Assembly: GCA_964641545.1 (NCBI GenBank)
Contig: CAZXLT010000020.1
Coordinates: 1 to 8,951 of the forward strand
Source: CAZXLT01 sp964641545
Lineage (GTDB): Bacteria; Patescibacteriota; Saccharimonadia; Saccharimonadales; AWTP1-31
Reading direction: 5' to 3'
Length of the DNA stretch: 8,951 nt
Shown here: positions 5,515 to 8,951 of the stretch, one piece after another
Layout: every line of letters starts with the position of its first letter
Position numbering within the stretch: the stretch's first letter is position 1
The notes under the pieces: model-generated
What the model was told of the DNA's origin: nothing
The model's database searches: none
Seen by the model: the letters and a program-made list of their open reading frames with translations, nothing else
Made by a program: the position numbers and the translations under genes

Positions 5515-6429
5515 ATGCAAGAAGATACATTTGAATTTGTAAAAACTTTCCCAGACCCGGTAGCCCAAGAGAGCTATGAAAGTCTCGTCGGCATTGACCA
5601 TATCAAGCACCGATTAGCCCAGGAAGCGGCAATAATGCTCAACCCGGAAAGCTTGGCAGCTTGGAGCGAGCATTTCTATAAGAAGCAGCTAAATATAGTC
5701 AGTGTGTTCAAGAAGAGACCGCCACTCTTTATATTCACTGGTGATGTAGGTACTGGTAAGACTGCGTTAGCCGAGTCGTTCGCTGACCAAGTAGCAACCT
5801 CAGAAGGCATAGAAGTAACCCTATACAAGCTGAGCTTAAATGCTCGCGGCTCAGGTGTGGTCGGCGAGATGACCAAGCTGATAACCAATTCTTTTGAGCA
5901 GTTGCGCAAGGACTCACTAGCAAAAGGCAACTCAAAGTCTGCGCTCGTATTGTTCATAGATGAGGCAGATGCATTAGCTCAGTCCCGCGAGGCTACCCAA
6001 ATGCATCACGAAGACAAGGCTGGTGTTAATGCGCTTATCCGAGGCATTGACTCAGTTCAGGGTTTGAAAGTGCCAGTTCTAGTCGTGATGTGTACTAATC
6101 GTCATAGTGCTATTGACCCTGCAATCCGACGCAGAAGCGCAGTGACATTTGAATTTAACCGACCAACCCGCGAGCAGTGCGCGGCGCTATTCATGAAATT
6201 CCTTGGTGATATAGGGATGAATGCTGAAACTGCAAACCAGCTCGCGGAGCAGTGTGTACCACATGGTGAATTAGGATATGGGTACACATATTCTGACTTA
6301 ACCCAAAAAGTTCTACCCGCTGTACTATTAGCAGCGTTTCCGGATAAGCAAATAACCGTGGAAACGGTACTAGAGGTCATCAAAGACACGCCGCCGACTG
6401 AGCCATTCAAGGAACAGGACCAGTCATGA
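5515..6429 (+). CDS. cap6: TRIP13/Pch2-like AAA+ ATPase (CBASS Cap6)
   Basis: 304 residues. It uses ATP to unfold the HORMA N-terminus and reopen it, turning off the CD-NTase. It has Walker A GDVGTGKT (76-83), a pore-loop candidate GSGVVGEM (112-119), Walker B LVLFIDE (144-150), sensor-1 Asn195 in CTNR, and arginine-finger candidates Arg205-Arg207. All key residues are intact. The short N-terminal part and the C-terminal helical lid (about 225-300) fit a single-ring AAA+ protein. The ribosome binding site AGGAG ends a few bases before the ATG. Its stop overlaps the next start in ATGA, which suggests coupled translation with the effector. Confidence 0.9.
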   Translation: MQEDTFEFVKTFPDPVAQESYESLVGIDHIKHRLAQEAAIMLNPESLAAWSEHFYKKQLNIVSVFKKRPPLFIFTGDVGTGKTALAESFADQVATSEGIEVTLYKLSLNARGSGVVGEMTKLITNSFEQLRKDSLAKGNSKSALVLFIDEADALAQSREATQMHHEDKAGVNALIRGIDSVQGLKVPVLVVMCTNRHSAIDPAIRRRSAVTFEFNRPTREQCAALFMKFLGDIGMNAETANQLAEQCVPHGELGYGYTYSDLTQKVLPAVLLAAFPDKQITVETVLEVIKDTPPTEPFKEQDQS

Positions 6430-7202
6430 GTAATACTGAAAAGTTTAAACACAATCGTGACCTGCTAGAAGTTCAGCAGCGTGACTTTACCAAGAATGGG
6501 TCGTTGCTTAAAAAGCTATTTAGCGTATCCGTAGAGCATCCTGTACTGAGCGTCATCTTCGCGCTATCATTCGGTGCGCTTGTAAACGCACTGTATGACC
6601 TTGCATCATATCCACTTACTAACGACCAACCCTCACAAGAAACTATGTTGGTTCGCGGCGGGTTAGTTCTGCTCTTCAGCCTTGTGTGCTGGTGGATGGT
6701 AGTTCGCTTGAAGGCATTAAACCCCAGCGTGTTTGTAGCGATGCCTTTAAACGAAAAGAAGCTCTTGGTAACGCTGGTTTCAAAAGGCAAGCGCAACTAT
6801 AAAGATGCACCAGCCTATGTGACTTATCAGTCGCTACTCTATACCGATAGCGGACATGCCGAAATAAATTCCCTGCAAAAGGTTGTTCTTGTAACTACAG
6901 AACTACCAGAAGTCACTGCAACGGCTAACCAACTTAAACAGCAAATTGAAGCAAGCGGACGACAGGCTGAGATTTACAGCATATCAATTAACGATAGGTC
7001 ATTATTGGAAATCCAAGACCAGTTCAGGCTATTGTTTAAAAAATATGAAACCGAATACCCAGCCCATGAGGTAGTAGCCGATTACACTGGCGGGACTAAG
7101 GATATGAGTGTTGCCCTCTTGCGCGAAAGCGAGAGGCAATTAATCACGCCGGTTTACCTAAAAGCTGCTGCCGATGGTGAATACGGGAAGGCTAGCCTTT
7201 AG
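6426..7202 (+). CDS. 2TM-CARF membrane protein, putative CBASS effector
   Basis: 258 residues. After a polar N-terminus come two hydrophobic segments (about 39-57 and 76-95) joined by a short loop, then a soluble domain (about 101-258). The soluble domain has Rossmann-like strands (KLLVTLVSKGKR at 111-122, KVVLVTTE at 151-158) and the motif DYTGGTKDMS (218-227). D-x-T-G-G-T-K is the hallmark ligand-binding signature of CARF domains, which bind cyclic oligoadenylates in type III CRISPR effectors. As the last gene of the operon, overlapping the ATPase by four bases, it fills the effector slot. The inferred role is to sense the messenger and damage or gate the inner membrane. CARF plus membrane helices recalls Cam1 of CRISPR systems; 2TM-SAVED CBASS effectors are related in idea, but a full SAVED domain with two CARF halves would not fit in ~158 residues. 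Confidence 0.82.
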   Translation: MSNTEKFKHNRDLLEVQQRDFTKNGSLLKKLFSVSVEHPVLSVIFALSFGALVNALYDLASYPLTNDQPSQETMLVRGGLVLLFSLVCWWMVVRLKALNPSVFVAMPLNEKKLLVTLVSKGKRNYKDAPAYVTYQSLLYTDSGHAEINSLQKVVLVTTELPEVTATANQLKQQIEASGRQAEIYSISINDRSLLEIQDQFRLLFKKYETEYPAHEVVADYTGGTKDMSVALLRESERQLITPVYLKAAADGEYGKASL

Positions 7203-7217
7203 CCAGTTGGTATCTGT

Positions 7218-7233
7218 TATGATAAGGCATATG
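7218..7233 (+). promoter_or_regulatory. -10 element and start of the serine hydrolase gene
   Basis: An extended -10, TGT-TATGAT (7215-7223), lies seven bases before the ATG at 7231. The preceding ATG at 7219 lies within the -10, which favours 7231 as the true start. AAGG (7224-7227) is too close to be a good ribosome binding site. The gene may also be read from the CBASS operon, since no terminator separates them. Confidence 0.4.
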
Positions 7234-7794
7234 AAAACAGCAATTATTCTTCACGGCACACTTGGTTCGCCAGACGGCAACTGGTTTCAGTGGCTGAAAA
7301 ATGAGCTTGAAGAAAAAGGTTTGAATGTATGGTTGCCCCAGCTACCGCAAGCGGAGCAGCCTAGCCTAAGAAAGTGGCAACGATTTGTAAAAGAGGAATG
7401 CCCATTTCCTATTAATGAACAAACACTAATCATCGGACATTCAAGCGGTGCAATACTCGCACTGGTGCTGGCGGAGAATAATATGGAGAAGATTGGTGCA
7501 ATAGTTGATGTATCGGTGTTCCACGACAACTCTCTGCAATGGCAACCGAACGATAAACTTTTTGATGTCCAATTTGATTGGACCGCCATCCGCCAAGGTG
7601 TGAATGAGCTGCTTTTCATCCACTCAGACAATGACCCTTATGTGCCACTCAACCAAGCACAGTATGTAGCTACCAACACAGGGGGTGAAATTATTGTTAT
7701 TCCCGGCGAAGGTCACTTCAACTTAGAACGCAGCGATGAGTACAAGCAATTCCCTAAGCTACTAGAGATGCTTGAAGATAGGGAGCTGGTTTAA
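7231..7794 (+). CDS. RBBP9/YdeN-like serine hydrolase (alpha/beta fold)
   Basis: 187 residues from the chosen start, the usual size of the family. It opens with the strand and oxyanion motif AIILHGTLGSPDGNW. The catalytic triad is visible: Ser71 in GHSSG (69-73), Asp135 in SDNDPYVP, and His162 in GEGHFN. The fold has no lid insertion. Family members are small cytosolic esterases or hydrolases of mostly unknown substrate. An in-frame upstream extension exists, but the hydrolase motif sits five residues after the 7231 Met, as normal for the family. It begins 28 bases after the effector gene and its stop directly abuts the kinase start, so the two are co-transcribed. Nothing ties it firmly to CBASS. 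Confidence 0.88.
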   Translation: MKTAIILHGTLGSPDGNWFQWLKNELEEKGLNVWLPQLPQAEQPSLRKWQRFVKEECPFPINEQTLIIGHSSGAILALVLAENNMEKIGAIVDVSVFHDNSLQWQPNDKLFDVQFDWTAIRQGVNELLFIHSDNDPYVPLNQAQYVATNTGGEIIVIPGEGHFNLERSDEYKQFPKLLEMLEDRELV

Positions 7795-8751
7795 ATGCCC
7801 GAACTACAAACACCGGCTGATAGGCTTAATTACTCGGGTGACCTTACGCCAGTAGTTGAGCGAATATGTGAAGCCTATGGCGTAGGTCAGCTAAGTGCCA
7901 GCAGTATCGTTGAGGTTGGTTACGAAGATTGTAATGTAATTATAGAAACAGACCAGGCAAAGTTTGTCGCAAAGATGTTTGCTAAGACGCGAACGCCAGA
8001 AGACATTACTCGCTATGCCACCACAATGGAGAAGGTCGTTCAGGCTGGGGCGCATCACCCAGAACTATTAACAACTGACGCCGGCAAAACGACATATAGC
8101 GATAGTGGAGTTACGCTCGTTTTAATGCGATTTGTTGAAGGTAGGAGTTTCTTGGAGCTAGACCGCTCTCCGTCAGACGAAGAGCGTAAAGCTGTGCTGG
8201 AACAAGCAGCTAAGGTAAATAGCATTGATTATGAACCACCCTACCTATTTGATAGCTGGGCTATTCCAAACATTCACGCGATGCTTGAAAAAGTAGAGCA
8301 GTATATTGCGCCAGAAGACTTACCATTGGTTGAGCGAGCGATTGCAGCCTATGATGCTATCCCTACAGACGACTTACCTCATTGTTTTGTACACGGCGAC
8401 TTCACCAAAGCCAACGTCATTAAAGGCGAAGATGGCAAAATATACATCCTAGACTTCTCGGTCGCTAATCGTTATCCCCGGATACAGGAGCTGGCGGTAA
8501 TTGTTGCTAACCTGCTACACGATGACGGCGAAGAAACGCTAGAGCAGAAATGCGAGCGAGTAGCAGATGAATACAGTGAATTTAATCCATTGACTGACCA
8601 GGAGCGTAATCATCTTCCTGCCTACGCACTGGCTGGTGTAGCTATGGAATTTATGGGCGCACATCAAGAAAAGTATATAAACGGCAATGACACAGAAGAG
8701 ACTGACTATTGGCTCAGCCTAGGGCGCGAGGGCTTGCGTAAGGCTCAGTAA
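7795..8751 (+). CDS. APH-family phosphotransferase (aminoglycoside/choline kinase fold)
   Basis: 318 residues. The protein-kinase-like APH fold is shown by Lys60 in KFVAKMF (ATP-binding lysine), the catalytic loop HGDFTKANV (200-208, with Asp202 and Asn207), and the metal-binding Asp220 in LDFS. All catalytic residues are present, so it should transfer phosphate from ATP to a small molecule. The substrate is unknown: family members act on aminoglycosides, choline, homoserine, fructosamine and others. Its ATG follows the hydrolase TAA with no gap, and GGGAG (7781-7785) nine bases upstream serves as ribosome binding site. The 107 bases after it contain no gene I can support. Confidence 0.85.
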   Translation: MPELQTPADRLNYSGDLTPVVERICEAYGVGQLSASSIVEVGYEDCNVIIETDQAKFVAKMFAKTRTPEDITRYATTMEKVVQAGAHHPELLTTDAGKTTYSDSGVTLVLMRFVEGRSFLELDRSPSDEERKAVLEQAAKVNSIDYEPPYLFDSWAIPNIHAMLEKVEQYIAPEDLPLVERAIAAYDAIPTDDLPHCFVHGDFTKANVIKGEDGKIYILDFSVANRYPRIQELAVIVANLLHDDGEETLEQKCERVADEYSEFNPLTDQERNHLPAYALAGVAMEFMGAHQEKYINGNDTEETDYWLSLGREGLRKAQ

Positions 8752-8858
8752 ATAACAAGCTCTTTGCTTTTGAGCGAAACAGGTATGCTGGGGGCGCTTG
8801 ATAGACTACCATCAACCAACGCTCCGAAAAGTTTAAGTAAATTCTGTAGCTCCGCACC

Positions 8859-8895
8859 ATAGAAAAAACCGGTCTTCGTGATCGGTTTTTTCTAT
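8859..8895. terminator. Two-way intrinsic terminator after the kinase gene
   Basis: A 16-bp stem with one G-T wobble (8859-8874 with 8880-8895), loop TTCGT, carries an A6 run on one side and a T6 run on the other. It ends the hydrolase-kinase transcript and insulates the following gene. Confidence 0.85.
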
Positions 8896-8913
8896 AGTGA
8901 AACTGTGGAGGTA

Positions 8914-8919
8914 TATAAT
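8914..8919 (+). promoter_or_regulatory. -10 element of the right-edge gene
   Basis: TATAAT six bases before the ATG at 8926, the same spacing as at the LexA-like gene. GGAGG (8907-8911) lies too far upstream, and would itself not be transcribed, so it is unlikely to be a ribosome binding site. Confidence 0.5.
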
Positions 8920-8925
8920 AATTTT

Positions 8926-8951
8926 ATGCAAGGTTATCATATTACCGCAAC
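8926..8951 (+). CDS. Start of a gene cut off by the window edge
   Basis: Only eight residues are visible, MQGYHITA, so the product cannot be named. The start is supported by the strong terminator before it and the TATAAT six bases upstream. The mRNA would be leaderless or nearly so. Confidence 0.4.

Noticed and set aside
6426..7202. CRISPR-associated origin of the CARF protein (type III CRISPR locus)
   Set aside because: No Cas10, Csm/Cmr genes or array are in the window. The operon partners are CD-NTase, HORMA and TRIP13.
7174..7230. Upstream extended start for the serine hydrolase
   Set aside because: The extension overlaps the effector gene and covers the -10 box, and the family's first strand begins a few residues after the Met at 7231.
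8752..8859. A full tRNA or tmRNA ending in CCGCACCA
   Set aside because: No matching 5' acceptor strand (GCGGAGC-like), anticodon arm or TTC T loop is present in the available 107 bases.

Overview
The window looks like an accessory 'defence island' next to a tRNA-Gly gene in a small-genome bacterium. The style of the large serine recombinase, the mid-range base composition, the compact gene packing and the promoters that leave almost no leader recall Candidatus Saccharibacteria or another member of the Candidate Phyla Radiation. This is an inference from pattern memory, not a search. Every good ORF reads through under the standard genetic code with TAA, TAG and TGA as stops, so UGA is not recoded here.

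Left end (1-480): one intact tRNA-Gly(GCC) with its own terminator sits among broken copies of itself. There are two upstream 5' fragments and one downstream 3' fragment carrying about 85 bp of foreign sequence. The 24-nt 5' fragment and the 3' fragment are each joined to a similar, probably structured sequence that begins with a hairpin. This looks like an attachment site used more than once. Next to it, on the minus strand, is a large serine recombinase whose last codons run antisense through the tRNA 3' end. It appears to lack about 45-50 residues of its catalytic domain and is probably inactive.

Middle left (1984-3212): a non-coding stretch holds a strong two-way terminator. It is followed on the minus strand by a small membrane-anchored protein of unknown function, whose upstream region looks like a structured RNA leader with an intrinsic terminator just before a strong ribosome binding site. 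Then comes the promoter/operator region of a LexA-like gene.

Centre (3213-7202): a LexA/S24-type autoproteolytic repressor is followed by its terminator, a promoter containing a perfect 17-bp palindrome, and four tightly packed genes. These are a CD-NTase, a HORMA-domain protein, a TRIP13/Pch2-like AAA+ ATPase, and a protein with two transmembrane helices and a C-terminal CARF-like domain. This is a type III CBASS anti-phage operon. The likely logic is that HORMA activates the CD-NTase, TRIP13 resets HORMA, and the second messenger is read by the 2TM-CARF protein, which would act at the membrane. A single-CARF membrane effector and a self-cleaving LexA-like neighbour are the most interesting points of the window.

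Right end (7203-8951): an RBBP9/YdeN-like serine hydrolase and an APH-fold kinase form a pair that may be cargo or host metabolism. They are closed by a perfect hairpin terminator, after which a new leaderless gene begins and runs off the window.
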